A DNA stretch of 64,000 nt, from contig OY764876.1 in NCBI GenBank assembly GCA_963668595.1, forward strand, positions 806,001-870,000, in the 5' to 3' direction. Made by a program: the position numbers and the translations under genes. Below, piece after piece: positions 15,614 through 25,049 of the stretch. The DNA comes from GWE2-42-39 sp963668595. GTDB taxonomy: Bacteria; Bacteroidota; Bacteroidia; Bacteroidales; Prolixibacteraceae. Position 1 is the first letter of the stretch. Every line of letters begins with the position of its first letter. A model generated the notes under the pieces. The model ran no database searches. It saw only the letters and a program-made list of their open reading frames with translations, and was not told the DNA's origin.

Positions 15614-18600
15614 ATGAGAAAACTTACTTGTTTAATGTTGATCATGCTCTTTGGTTTGCAGTTTGCGATAGCGCAAGGCCTGTCAATAAAGGGGAAAGTG
15701 CATGATGCTAGTAACAATGAACCTTTACCTGGAACAACTGTAGTAATAAAGGGTACAGTTACAGGGACAATTACAGATGGAGAAGGTGAATATTCTATTC
15801 ATGCCTCATCTGGCCAAATTTTGGTTTTTTCCTCTGTGGGGTATCGTTCAAAAGAAATTAAAGTTGAAAAAAATGTTACCATTGATGTTGCATTGGAAAC
15901 AGATGTGCTGAAAGTTGAAGAAGTAACAGTTACAGCAGAGTTTGGAATGAAACGTCTTTCTCGGGCGATTGGTTCTTCTGCTCAGAATGTAAAGGCCAGT
16001 GACATTACTGAATCAGGAAGGGATAATTTTGTTTCTGCACTTCAGGGACGTGTTGCTGGTATGAATGTTTCTTCAAGTGGTGGGGCACCTGGTGCTTCTA
16101 CTACAGTAGTTTTGCGTAGTATTACTTCTATCTCGGGGAACAATCAGCCATTGTATGTAGTGGATGGTATTCCAATGAACAACTCTACTTTTAATCCAAT
16201 AAATTTAGCAGATGGAGGATCATCCTTTTCTGTAAGAAATTTGGACTTTGCGTCTCGTGGAAATGACTTTAATCCCGAAGATATTGAGTCAATGACAGTG
16301 CTTAAAGGTGCATCTGCTGCTGCTCTTTATGGTTCAGATGCATCGAATGGTGCAATTATTATTACAACTAAAAAGGGAGTAAAAGGAAAAGGTAAGGTAT
16401 CTTATAGTAATATGTTCAGATGGGATCATGCCTATAGCTATCCAGACATGCAGGATAAGTATGCACAGGGAGCTTATGGAACAACAAATTACTATTATAC
16501 AAAGAGATATGGAGGACTTTATCCCGCAGGAATGAACCTTTATGATAATATTGATGCAGTGATGCAGACTGGTTTTAGTTCGAAACATAATATTTCAGTT
16601 GAAGCAGGTTCTGACAAGGCCACAATTCGTGCTGCTGCTTCGTTTCTGGATCAAAAAGGTATTGTAAAAACAACTGATTTCTCCAGAATGAACATTTCGT
16701 TGTCGGGTAAAGCTGAAATTACTGATTGGTTAAAATTTGAATCGTCGATGCAGTATTCTGCTACAGATAATACTAAGGTGCCTATTGGAACATCAGGACC
16801 TTTATATATGGCAATGCGTTGGCCTATGGTTGATAACATGGCGAATTATCTGGATGAAGATGGTTCACACATGCGTATGCCTAATTATTATGTGGATACG
16901 GATCTTTTGAACCCTCTTTTTGGGCTCTATAAAAATAAATTATACGACGAATCTGATCGTTTTATATCTAATGCTGCAGTTACAGTGACTCCTATAGAAA
17001 ATGCCTTTTTGAGAATTCAGCTTGGTTGGGATGTTGGTATGCAGACCTTTGAAACATCTACACATCCATATTATTATGATGATAATGGAGGTAACGGAGG
17101 GTATAATCTTGCAAAATCAAACTTTCTTGATCCGACCTTGAATGTTATTTCTGGCTATAATCACAATTTCTTTGACAAAAAAGTTTCTTTTTCGGCACAA
17201 TTTGGGTATCATCAAATCGAGAATGGAATAACTCGTTTGGCTACGAGCGGGTCGAAATTTGCTGTGGTCGATTTTCAATCGATAAACAACTGCGATCCCT
17301 CCTCAATTAAGTCTTCGAAAACTACGACTAAACGCCGGGTTCAGGCTGTTTCTGGTCAAATAGAGTTAGGCTACAATAACATGGCATTTTTAACATTACG
17401 TGCTCGTAACGACTGGTCTTCGACATTGCCTAAAGCGCATCGTTCATATTTTTATCCAGCAGTTGAAGGTTCTGTAATTCTTACTGAATTATCATTTTTG
17501 AAGGGGAATAGATATGTGAATTATTTGAAACTGAGAGGAGGTCTTGCTCAGGTAGGTAAGGATGCCGGGCCACTTGAGATTGATCCGCAGCTGGAACCTA
17601 CAAATATGACAGGAGGAGGTTACAAATATGGATTTACTGGGCCTAATAGGAGCTTGAAACCTGAGATGACAACTTCAAGAGAAATTGGTTTTGAAGGTCG
17701 ATTCTTTGGCGATCGGGTAAATGCTGACTTCACATACTTTAAAACACATTGTGCGGATCAGATAGTAAAAGGCTTCCGCTTGAGTTATGCAACTGGATTT
17801 GTATTGAATAATATGAATGTCGGAACATTTGATACCTGGGGATGGGAAGCTCATATTGACGGCGATATTATTCGTGCGAAGAATGGTTTGCGTTGGAATG
17901 TCGGTGTTAATGCTTCATCAACTCATTCAGAAGTGGTTTATCTTCCAGAAAATGTAACTGAATATTATAATGCATATACTTGGAGTTCTGGAAATATTAG
18001 AAACGGTATTATGGTTGGTAACCCGGTAACTACCCTTACCGGAAGGGCGTATTCAAGAAATGATGCTGGCGAAATATTAATTGATCCGAAGACCGGGGTG
18101 CCGTTGGTTGATGGAACCTGGAGTGTAATAGGTGATCGTGAACCGAAGTTGAGGTTTGGTCTTACTTCAAGTTTTAATTATCAGGGCTTTCGTTTGTCTG
18201 CAATGTTTACTGGGCGGTTTAAGGCAACAGTTGTAAATGGCACAAAACGATCGATGATGGAGGATGGAACTAGTTGGGAGTCAGTAGATTTAAGGGAGCG
18301 AGGACCAGTGATTTTCAATGGAGTATTGAAAGATGGTAATGAAAATTCCGAGAATCCGACAAAAAATAATATTTCAGTCACTTATGATACTTATGGTTCG
18401 TCTATTTATGCTGGACAAGATGAGGATTGGTTGGAAAAAGACGTAAATTATTTGAGATTGCAAGAGTTAAGACTATCGTACACTTTACCATCTAAATGGT
18501 TGAAAAAATCGTTGATTTCCTATGCCAATATTTATGTTGCCGGAAATGATTTGGCAACTTGGACTAATTATTCAGGAATTGATGCTGTAGGTAATTCCGT

Positions 18601-18700
18601 GTCCGCTGCGGCAGGTGGTACCGGAGCTGAAGGATATGATGTATGGTCTTTACCTAATCCAAGAGGATTTTCTGTAGGTGTAAGTATTACATTTAAGTAA
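15614..18700 (+). CDS. SusC/RagA-family TonB-dependent outer membrane transporter
   Basis: The ATG at 15614 begins a signal peptide ending AIAQG; a frame extension to 15566 is rejected. The 1028-residue protein has an N-terminal carboxypeptidase-regulatory-like beta-sandwich (KGKVHDASNNEPLPGTTV, residues about 20-100), a TonB-box-like stretch EEVTVTAEFGMKR, a plug domain (DNFVSALQGRVAGMNV, PLYVVDGIPM, GSDASNGAIIITTKKG) and a 22-strand barrel ending RGFSVGVSITFK. It imports a bulky ligand captured by its SusD partner encoded next. No anti-sigma/sigma pair or hybrid regulator is adjacent. The genetic context suggests muropeptides or peptidoglycan glycans as cargo, which is inference. Confidence 0.96.
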   Translation: MRKLTCLMLIMLFGLQFAIAQGLSIKGKVHDASNNEPLPGTTVVIKGTVTGTITDGEGEYSIHASSGQILVFSSVGYRSKEIKVEKNVTIDVALETDVLKVEEVTVTAEFGMKRLSRAIGSSAQNVKASDITESGRDNFVSALQGRVAGMNVSSSGGAPGASTTVVLRSITSISGNNQPLYVVDGIPMNNSTFNPINLADGGSSFSVRNLDFASRGNDFNPEDIESMTVLKGASAAALYGSDASNGAIIITTKKGVKGKGKVSYSNMFRWDHAYSYPDMQDKYAQGAYGTTNYYYTKRYGGLYPAGMNLYDNIDAVMQTGFSSKHNISVEAGSDKATIRAAASFLDQKGIVKTTDFSRMNISLSGKAEITDWLKFESSMQYSATDNTKVPIGTSGPLYMAMRWPMVDNMANYLDEDGSHMRMPNYYVDTDLLNPLFGLYKNKLYDESDRFISNAAVTVTPIENAFLRIQLGWDVGMQTFETSTHPYYYDDNGGNGGYNLAKSNFLDPTLNVISGYNHNFFDKKVSFSAQFGYHQIENGITRLATSGSKFAVVDFQSINNCDPSSIKSSKTTTKRRVQAVSGQIELGYNNMAFLTLRARNDWSSTLPKAHRSYFYPAVEGSVILTELSFLKGNRYVNYLKLRGGLAQVGKDAGPLEIDPQLEPTNMTGGGYKYGFTGPNRSLKPEMTTSREIGFEGRFFGDRVNADFTYFKTHCADQIVKGFRLSYATGFVLNNMNVGTFDTWGWEAHIDGDIIRAKNGLRWNVGVNASSTHSEVVYLPENVTEYYNAYTWSSGNIRNGIMVGNPVTTLTGRAYSRNDAGEILIDPKTGVPLVDGTWSVIGDREPKLRFGLTSSFNYQGFRLSAMFTGRFKATVVNGTKRSMMEDGTSWESVDLRERGPVIFNGVLKDGNENSENPTKNNISVTYDTYGSSIYAGQDEDWLEKDVNYLRLQELRLSYTLPSKWLKKSLISYANIYVAGNDLATWTNYSGIDAVGNSVSAAAGGTGAEGYDVWSLPNPRGFSVGVSITFK

Positions 18701-18733
18701 TAGACGATTTCATTAAATACAAAAGAAAGCATT

Positions 18734-20611
18734 ATGAAAAAGATATTATTTTCAGTTTTATGTTTGTCATCGCTTCTGTTCGTTAATGTAAGCTGCGATG
18801 ATTATTTGGATGTCAACAAAAACATTGACGCTCCGGATTATGTCGATGGTTATCTTTATCTGGCCGGAATTACTCAGGCATATAATGAGTTATATTATGA
18901 TATTCGTGCCATTGGACCGTTAACCCAAATGATGGGGACAACTTCTTATACTAATTTTGCAAATAATTATTATACTGCGGGAAGTGATGCCGGTGGTCAG
19001 GTGTGGCGTATGGTTTATTGGAGCCAGGGAATGAACCTTGAAAATATGATCAATCAGTCTATTGACAATGAAGAATGGACTTTGGCAGGGATAGGTTTGG
19101 CAATGAAGGCATATTCATGGGATAAACTAACTAAAATTCACGGTGAACTTCCTATGAAAGAGGCTTATGTGCCTGGTTTGTTATCACATAGTTACGATTA
19201 TCAGGATGAAATCTATACTCAAGTAAGAGAGTGGGCATATAAAGCCGTTGAATATCTGGAGATGGCCGATAGTCATTCATATGGAGCAAAAATTAGTGCC
19301 AATGACTATATTTATAACGGTGACAAAGAAAAGTGGGTGAAGTTTGCCTATGGGGTTATTGTAAGTAATCTGTCTTCTTTATCAAATAAGAGCAATTTCG
19401 TTTCAGAATATGCACAAGAACTTGTTGATTGTGCGAATAAATCTTTTCAGACGACAGAGGACGATGCCACTGTCACTGTCGCTGGTGGTTCTCAGGATGC
19501 TGCAAACTCTTCATATAATAACTTCTGGGGAACAGCTCGTACAAATTTGAGCTACTCATATTTTCAACATGAATATGCTGTACAGGTTTTTACAGGAACA
19601 GTTCCTAAATATGATGAAGCCACGGGTGAAAAATATAGTATAGAAGATAATGATTATTATCCTTATGAGTTGGCGGAAAAACAGATTGTTTGTGATACAA
19701 TGCTTAGTAAGTCTGGGCATTTCGATCCGCGAGTTGCTGTGAAACTGGCAACGAAAGATGATGCAAAATATGAAAACATAGACAAGGCTGACAGTATTAA
19801 AAATAGGAAATATTACGGAGGAAAATTTACTTCTAAAAGTGGTCCTATCGGAACAGCTCCTTCATATTATGGACGTGAAAAGACATCTGCTTATACAGGT
19901 GACGAAAACGATGGAAAAGGTCGCTGGATTTATCGTGATGATGCTCCGTATATTTTAATGACATGCGCAGAGGTGAAATTTTGTCTTGCTGAGGCATATT
20001 GGAAAATGAATAAAAAAGCAGAAGCATTGGACGCGTTTAAGCAAGGCGTTAAAGCTGATTTGGATTTTACAGCCAAGTACATTTATCCTGGAACAAAAGG
20101 GCTTGCTACCGGTGGCGATAAAATCACTAAAAGTGTTTACACGGCATTGGCAAATGAATATATGGCAGGTCCTTATGTCAATGGACTGGCTTTATCTGAT
20201 TTTTCACTTTCTCATATTATGATGCAAAAATGGGTTTCTCTTTATCCATGGGGAGCTTTAGAGGCTTGGGTTGATATGCGGAAATATCATTATGATATTA
20301 AATATAGTGGAGAATATCCTGCATCTGGAAATGGATGGGATATTACAATGGTAAATCAAAAGTGGGATTCTGATGCTTCAAAAGTGTATAAAGGTTTATT
20401 TCTTGCTCCTGCTCAGGTGAAAGATCGTAAATCTGCTTATAATATTAAAAATGAAGGAGCTCCGTGTTATCGGCTAAGACCCCGCTATAACTCAGAGTAT
20501 ATGTGGAACAAACCATCTCTGGAGTCTTTAGTTCCAGTGTCTGGTACTGCTGATAATTATCAATGCTCTATTCCTTGGTTTGCATATCCTGGCGCAATAC
20601 CTGGAAAATAA
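18734..20611 (+). CDS. SusD/RagB-family nutrient-binding outer membrane lipoprotein
   Basis: This 625-residue lipoprotein (lipobox VSC followed by acidic residues DD) starts 33 bases after susC. The helical tetratricopeptide-like core contains LTQMMGTT, the YWSQGMNLENM stretch and AWVDMRKYHYD near the C-terminal side, the pattern of the SusD-like family often labelled nutrient-binding lipoprotein rather than the starch-type SusD. It caps the SusC barrel and binds the ligand at the cell surface. The acidic pair after the lipid cysteine agrees with export to the outer face. The ligand cannot be read from sequence. Confidence 0.93.
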   Translation: MKKILFSVLCLSSLLFVNVSCDDYLDVNKNIDAPDYVDGYLYLAGITQAYNELYYDIRAIGPLTQMMGTTSYTNFANNYYTAGSDAGGQVWRMVYWSQGMNLENMINQSIDNEEWTLAGIGLAMKAYSWDKLTKIHGELPMKEAYVPGLLSHSYDYQDEIYTQVREWAYKAVEYLEMADSHSYGAKISANDYIYNGDKEKWVKFAYGVIVSNLSSLSNKSNFVSEYAQELVDCANKSFQTTEDDATVTVAGGSQDAANSSYNNFWGTARTNLSYSYFQHEYAVQVFTGTVPKYDEATGEKYSIEDNDYYPYELAEKQIVCDTMLSKSGHFDPRVAVKLATKDDAKYENIDKADSIKNRKYYGGKFTSKSGPIGTAPSYYGREKTSAYTGDENDGKGRWIYRDDAPYILMTCAEVKFCLAEAYWKMNKKAEALDAFKQGVKADLDFTAKYIYPGTKGLATGGDKITKSVYTALANEYMAGPYVNGLALSDFSLSHIMMQKWVSLYPWGALEAWVDMRKYHYDIKYSGEYPASGNGWDITMVNQKWDSDASKVYKGLFLAPAQVKDRKSAYNIKNEGAPCYRLRPRYNSEYMWNKPSLESLVPVSGTADNYQCSIPWFAYPGAIPGK

Positions 20612-20652
20612 TAGAAGAAAATCTTAATAGGAAAAAATTAAAAATAAATAAT

Positions 20653-21486
20653 ATGAAGATTTTAAAATATATAAGTTTGGTTCTGGGGATCGCTATTTTA
20701 GCTTCCTGTGAAAAGAACGAAGTTGAATATATGACAACATCGATTCAAAACAAGGCCGAATTTCAATTACATTATTATGCTCCTGTAAATGCAACATCTT
20801 CTAATTACATTTACAGAGTAGAAGTGAATAATGAGGTTGTTGCCAATCAAACAGCTCCTCTCTCAACTTATAATGTTATTCCTAACGGTTCAGTGGGGCG
20901 ATTTTATACTGTCAATCCTGGGTCAGTAAATATTAAATTGTATCAAGGTACAGATGAAACATTGGTATATGATAAGGATGTTACATTGAATACAGGAAAA
21001 CAAAATGTCTTTGTTTATGATTTGAATAAAGAACCTATTGTTTTTGATAACGGTTACCCGTATGCGGCAAACTTAACGGAAGATACTGACTCAACCTGTT
21101 ATGTGAAGTTTTATCATATGCTTTATGAAACAGAAGGGGTTCCATGTAATTTGAAATTGCAGTATCAGTATGTTGAACCTCGTACGAAAGAGTTAGTAAA
21201 TATTGGTAATCCGGTTAGCTTTGGGGAAACAACAGGTTGGCAGCCTGTTAAAATTGTGAAGAGTGTTCTTATTTCAGAAGGATATGCCAGAGTTGATTAT
21301 AAAATAAAGGTTGTTGATGCCAGTGGGGCAATCGTAGGTGATCTGCAGCTTTGGAATTCAAGTAGCAAATATGTCAGTTATTCCGATTATTGGAATGGAT
21401 ATATTGGAAGAAGGTATCACCATGTGATTGCTGGAATGCGCTCTGCAAAACCAACTGCAGCGGTTAGACAATTTACAGCGTTGTAA
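20653..21486 (+). CDS. Lipoprotein downstream of SusD, possible surface binding protein
   Basis: The ATG at 20653 opens a lipoprotein signal (ILASCEKNE) for a 277-residue protein; the frame extends upstream into the susD end, but this start is preferred. The rest looks all-beta, with alternating hydrophobic residues and aromatic pairs (YHMLYET, YSDYWNGYIGRRYHH). The N-terminal half weakly resembles DUF4397-like beta-sandwiches, but I do not recognise a family with certainty. In other Bacteroidota loci the third lipoprotein after SusC/SusD is often a surface glycan-binding protein, and that role is likely here. It is followed by a terminator. Confidence 0.75.
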   Translation: MKILKYISLVLGIAILASCEKNEVEYMTTSIQNKAEFQLHYYAPVNATSSNYIYRVEVNNEVVANQTAPLSTYNVIPNGSVGRFYTVNPGSVNIKLYQGTDETLVYDKDVTLNTGKQNVFVYDLNKEPIVFDNGYPYAANLTEDTDSTCYVKFYHMLYETEGVPCNLKLQYQYVEPRTKELVNIGNPVSFGETTGWQPVKIVKSVLISEGYARVDYKIKVVDASGAIVGDLQLWNSSSKYVSYSDYWNGYIGRRYHHVIAGMRSAKPTAAVRQFTAL

Positions 21487-21507
21487 TTGCAATTAATATT
21501 TTATATT

Positions 21508-21541
21508 GAAGGCTGTCTTGAAAGGCAGCCTTCTGTTTTTT
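21508..21541 (+). terminator. Terminator after the SusCD segment
   Basis: Stem GAAGGCTG (21508-21515) pairs with CAGCCTTC (21526-21533), with a 10-base loop and a T-run at 21536-21541. It separates the SusCD segment from the phosphoesterase gene, or attenuates read-through. Confidence 0.8.
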
Positions 21542-21558
21542 ATTAGAATGAACCAACT

Positions 21559-23388
21559 ATGAAAAAGATTATTCTTTTCCCAATTTTAATTTTTTTTTCT
21601 ATAATTCTTCTGGCCCAGCCCCACCGCTTTGCTCACATCACCGATACTCATATTGGGGGGAAAACGGCAAGCGAGGATCTGACTCGCATTATTGAGGATC
21701 TGAATACGATGACAGACCTTGATTTTGCTCTGTTTACCGGAGATATTACTGAATTTGGTTCTGATGATGAGCTAACAGAAGCAAAGTCAATTATTTCGAA
21801 ATTGAAAATGCCCTGGTATATTGTTCCGGGGAATCACGATGCAAAATGGTCGGAGAGTGGGTGCAATAGTTTTGTGCGTACTTTCGGAGCCGAAGGTTTC
21901 TGTTTCGAAAAGAAAGGAATATTGTTTATCGGAACAGCAAGTGGACCGAATATGCGTATGGCTCCGGGATTGGTTCCCCGCGAACAAATTGTTTTTCTTG
22001 ACTCTGTGCTACAGCATACCGATGTGAAGCAACCAATTATTTTCGTGAATCATTATCCGCTTGATGAATCTTTGTCGAACTGGGATAAAGTGGTGTCGAT
22101 GTTGAAAACGCGTAATGTGCAAGCTACTTTGCTTGGTCATGGACATACAAATAAATTATATGACTTTAGTGGAATCTCAGGGATAATGGGGCGTTCGGCT
22201 TTGCGTGCTTCCAAAGAAATTGGTGGTTACAATATTGCCACGCTTGAAAACGATACGCTGTATTACCGTGAACGAACTCCCGGAAAGGAAACTTTGTCGG
22301 TTTGGTGTAAAGTGCCAATTGGACAAAAAATATGGATTGCAGAAGAACCTATCAAAGAGGAGAAGTTCCCGGATCAGCTAAAAACAGTATGGGAATTTCA
22401 GGACAAAAGCGATATTGGAACCAATTTGTCGGTAGCAGGTAATGTTGCTGTATATGCCAATACGGTTGGCGAAATAGTGGCGTTGAATGCCGAAACGGGT
22501 AAAGCTATCTGGAAATATCAGACACAAGGCAAAGTTTATTCAACTCCTTCAATTGCGGGGAGTCGGGTTGTTGCGGCATCAACCGATGGCAATATTTATT
22601 GCCTCAGTTTGAAAAATGGAAAAGTATTGTGGCAGTACAATACTCCGAAAGCAATTGTTGCTTCGCCGGTTATAGATGGCGATCGGGTATTTTGTGGTGC
22701 TTCGGATGGATGTTTTCGTTCTCTTAGTCTGAAAAAAGGAGAAATCGTTTGGCAGTTCGATAGTGTAAAAAATTTCGTTGAAACTCGTCCGTTGGTGACC
22801 GATAAAGCGGTGTATTTTGGTTCGTGGGGAAATACTTTCTATGCGCTCGACAAACAATCGGGCCAGTTGCTTTGGAAGCGGGAGAAATATGCCAATCGTA
22901 TGCTTTCGCCGGCAGCAGTATGGCCAGTTGCTGCACAAGGAAAGGTGTTTATTGTTGCCCCCGATCGGCATATGACGGCATTGGATGCCGAAACCGGAGC
23001 CGAAATCTGGGATTCAGGAAAATACTCCTGTCGCGAATCAATTGGCGTTTCGCAGGATGGAAAGCTTGTTTACATCAAGAATATGACCGAAGGGAATGTG
23101 CTTGCTTTTGATGCGGAGGCCAGCGAACAAAAACTGGTTTGGGAATGTCCGGCTGGTCTCGATTATGAAATTGGCCCTTCGCCTTTGCTTGAAACAGGCC
23201 GGATTCTGTTTGTGCCAACTGGTAGTGGTCGTATTGTGGCGGTGAATACCGAGACTCATCAGAAATTATGGGACTGTAAAATTTCCGTTGCATTGGTGAA
23301 TGGAGTACAGAATGCAGGCAAAAATCGCATTGTCGCAACTACATTGGACGGAAAAGTTGTTTGCCTCGAATATCAGCCTGTAAAATAA
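21559..23388 (+). CDS. Secreted metallophosphoesterase fused to a PQQ-type beta-propeller
   Basis: This 609-residue protein has a signal peptide ending LLAQ. Residues about 20-240 are a calcineurin-like phosphoesterase with DTH (29-31), GDIT (61-64), GNHD (91-94), NHYP and GHGH metal motifs. Residues about 270-605 are a beta-propeller of PQQ/BamB-like repeats (AETGKAIWKYQT, KNGKVLWQYNT, KKGEIVWQFDS, KQSGQLLWKRE). The substrate of the phosphoesterase is unknown; a phosphodiester or phosphomonoester linked to cell-wall polymers is one guess. It starts 18 bases after a terminator and runs straight into the GHL10 glycosidase gene, so the two probably act together. Confidence 0.9.
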   Translation: MKKIILFPILIFFSIILLAQPHRFAHITDTHIGGKTASEDLTRIIEDLNTMTDLDFALFTGDITEFGSDDELTEAKSIISKLKMPWYIVPGNHDAKWSESGCNSFVRTFGAEGFCFEKKGILFIGTASGPNMRMAPGLVPREQIVFLDSVLQHTDVKQPIIFVNHYPLDESLSNWDKVVSMLKTRNVQATLLGHGHTNKLYDFSGISGIMGRSALRASKEIGGYNIATLENDTLYYRERTPGKETLSVWCKVPIGQKIWIAEEPIKEEKFPDQLKTVWEFQDKSDIGTNLSVAGNVAVYANTVGEIVALNAETGKAIWKYQTQGKVYSTPSIAGSRVVAASTDGNIYCLSLKNGKVLWQYNTPKAIVASPVIDGDRVFCGASDGCFRSLSLKKGEIVWQFDSVKNFVETRPLVTDKAVYFGSWGNTFYALDKQSGQLLWKREKYANRMLSPAAVWPVAAQGKVFIVAPDRHMTALDAETGAEIWDSGKYSCRESIGVSQDGKLVYIKNMTEGNVLAFDAEASEQKLVWECPAGLDYEIGPSPLLETGRILFVPTGSGRIVAVNTETHQKLWDCKISVALVNGVQNAGKNRIVATTLDGKVVCLEYQPVK

Positions 23389-23410
23389 AAATACACCTCA
23401 ATAATCGGAA

Positions 23411-24880
23411 ATGAAACAATATTTCAAACAAATTATAGCGTGTGTAATTCTGGTTGGAGCAATGGCTGCCTGTAACGAAGAGGAGGATGACATCATTCCT
23501 GTTGAAGATGAAGACAAACCTTATGATGCAAGCAAGGATGAAATAATTAAACCGAAAAATGAGCTGCGTGCAGCATGGATTTCTACGGTTTATAATCTCG
23601 ATTGGCCAACGACAAAAGGGAATGCTGAGGCACAAAAATCAGAATTGATTTCAATTTTGAATCGCTTGCAGGCGCTGAATTTCAATGCTGTGGTTTTGCA
23701 GGTTCGCCCGATGGCTGATGCTTTTTATCCGTCGCAGCTCGAACCCTGGTCTTCGTATTTGACCGGAACGCAAGGCGTTGACCCGGGTTACGATCCGCTG
23801 GCATTTGCTATAGAAGAAGCACATAAACGAGGTCTGGAACTGCATGCATGGCTTAATCCGTACCGGATTGGTCCAACGAGTTTACAATTGGCTTCGTCGC
23901 ATGTTGCGGTAAAACATCCCGACTGGGTGGTTACTTTTAAGGATGTTCGTTATTTTAACCCGGGAGTTCCGGAGGCTCGTCAGCATCTGAATGCAGTGGT
24001 GCGCGATTTGGTTTCGCGCTATACCATTGATGCCATTCATTTCGACGATTATTTTTATCCATCCGGAGCAAAATCAACTTCTAATCCATTTGGTTTCGAC
24101 GATCAGCAGGCATTTGGACAATACGGAGGAAGTAAAGATATTCATGCATGGCGCGCGGATAATGTAAATACAATGGTTCGCGAGGTGTATGGAACAATTC
24201 AGTCGGTAAATCCGAAAGTAATGTTTGGCATTTCTCCCTCAGGACGAAGAGAAAATAGTCTGGAATTGTATGCCGATCCGTTTGTCTGGATGGAAAACAA
24301 ATGGATTGATTATTTGGCTCCTCAGATTTATTGGGAATTTGGTCATGCAACGGCCGATTTTGGCAAACAGGCTGCTTTTTGGAACGATAATTCGAAGCAA
24401 ATACCAATTGTTGTGGGAATTGCTGCTTATAAGTACAACGATCCAAGTATGCCGGCATTTGCTTCATTGGACGAATTCGGGCGACAGATCAGTTACATCC
24501 GACAAACGGCGAATTTGCATGGATGCTTATTCTTTCGTGCGAAGAATCTTGAAAATACACAGTTGAACTCCTATTTGGCCGGACAATTCAGTTCTAAATC
24601 AATTCTTCCGGTAATGGGGAAAACAAGTTTGCCGATTCCTGCTGCACCTATTGTTTCAGTGCAGGGAACAACATTGAAATGGTCTCCTGTTAGCGGAGCT
24701 GATAAATATGTGGTTTTTGTATTGGAACGAAACGCGACAAAAAAGAACTCGTTCAACGCACGGGTACTTGATATTATTAGCGGAACAAGTTTTTCTGCCA
24801 CTGCGGGGAAGAGTTATTTTGTGACGGCAGTAAACAGCGAGCATGCCGAATCACCCAAGTCAGCAGTTGTTACGCTATAA
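23411..24880 (+). CDS. GHL10 (DUF187/DigH-like) glycoside hydrolase lipoprotein
   Basis: The protein has 489 residues, with lipobox MAAC followed by a strongly acidic stretch (NEEEDD) that resembles the surface-export signal of Bacteroidota lipoproteins. Residues about 50-395 are a TIM-barrel of the glycoside hydrolase-like 10 family: RAAWISTVYNLDWP, VVLQVRPMADAFYPS, LHAWLNPYRI, IHFDDYFYP and GISPSGRREN. The last 80 residues form a fibronectin-III-like domain. E. coli DigH of this family cuts glycan strands stripped of peptides, so a peptidoglycan glycan substrate is the natural proposal here, beside muropeptide enzymes. The start is the ATG 22 bases after the phosphoesterase stop. Confidence 0.9.
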   Translation: MKQYFKQIIACVILVGAMAACNEEEDDIIPVEDEDKPYDASKDEIIKPKNELRAAWISTVYNLDWPTTKGNAEAQKSELISILNRLQALNFNAVVLQVRPMADAFYPSQLEPWSSYLTGTQGVDPGYDPLAFAIEEAHKRGLELHAWLNPYRIGPTSLQLASSHVAVKHPDWVVTFKDVRYFNPGVPEARQHLNAVVRDLVSRYTIDAIHFDDYFYPSGAKSTSNPFGFDDQQAFGQYGGSKDIHAWRADNVNTMVREVYGTIQSVNPKVMFGISPSGRRENSLELYADPFVWMENKWIDYLAPQIYWEFGHATADFGKQAAFWNDNSKQIPIVVGIAAYKYNDPSMPAFASLDEFGRQISYIRQTANLHGCLFFRAKNLENTQLNSYLAGQFSSKSILPVMGKTSLPIPAAPIVSVQGTTLKWSPVSGADKYVVFVLERNATKKNSFNARVLDIISGTSFSATAGKSYFVTAVNSEHAESPKSAVVTL

Positions 24881-24933
24881 TCTTATTGATAACAATTATT
24901 AACAACAGGAACAATATCAGATTTCTTTTTGTC

Positions 24934-24964
24934 TTGGGCAGACAGCTTTATATTTCTATTTTTG
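24934..24964 (+). promoter_or_regulatory. Promoter of the PQQ-propeller gene
   Basis: TTG (24934-24936), a 20-base spacer and TATTTTTG (24957-24964) match the Bacteroidota promoter consensus. The predicted leader is about 80 bases. Confidence 0.55.
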
Positions 24965-25049
24965 AAAGGTTGATGCGTGTTTAAATGATAACATCTCCGA
25001 TTTTATTGTGTTGAAAATCCGATTTTAATAGAAATATAACTTGTTAAGT

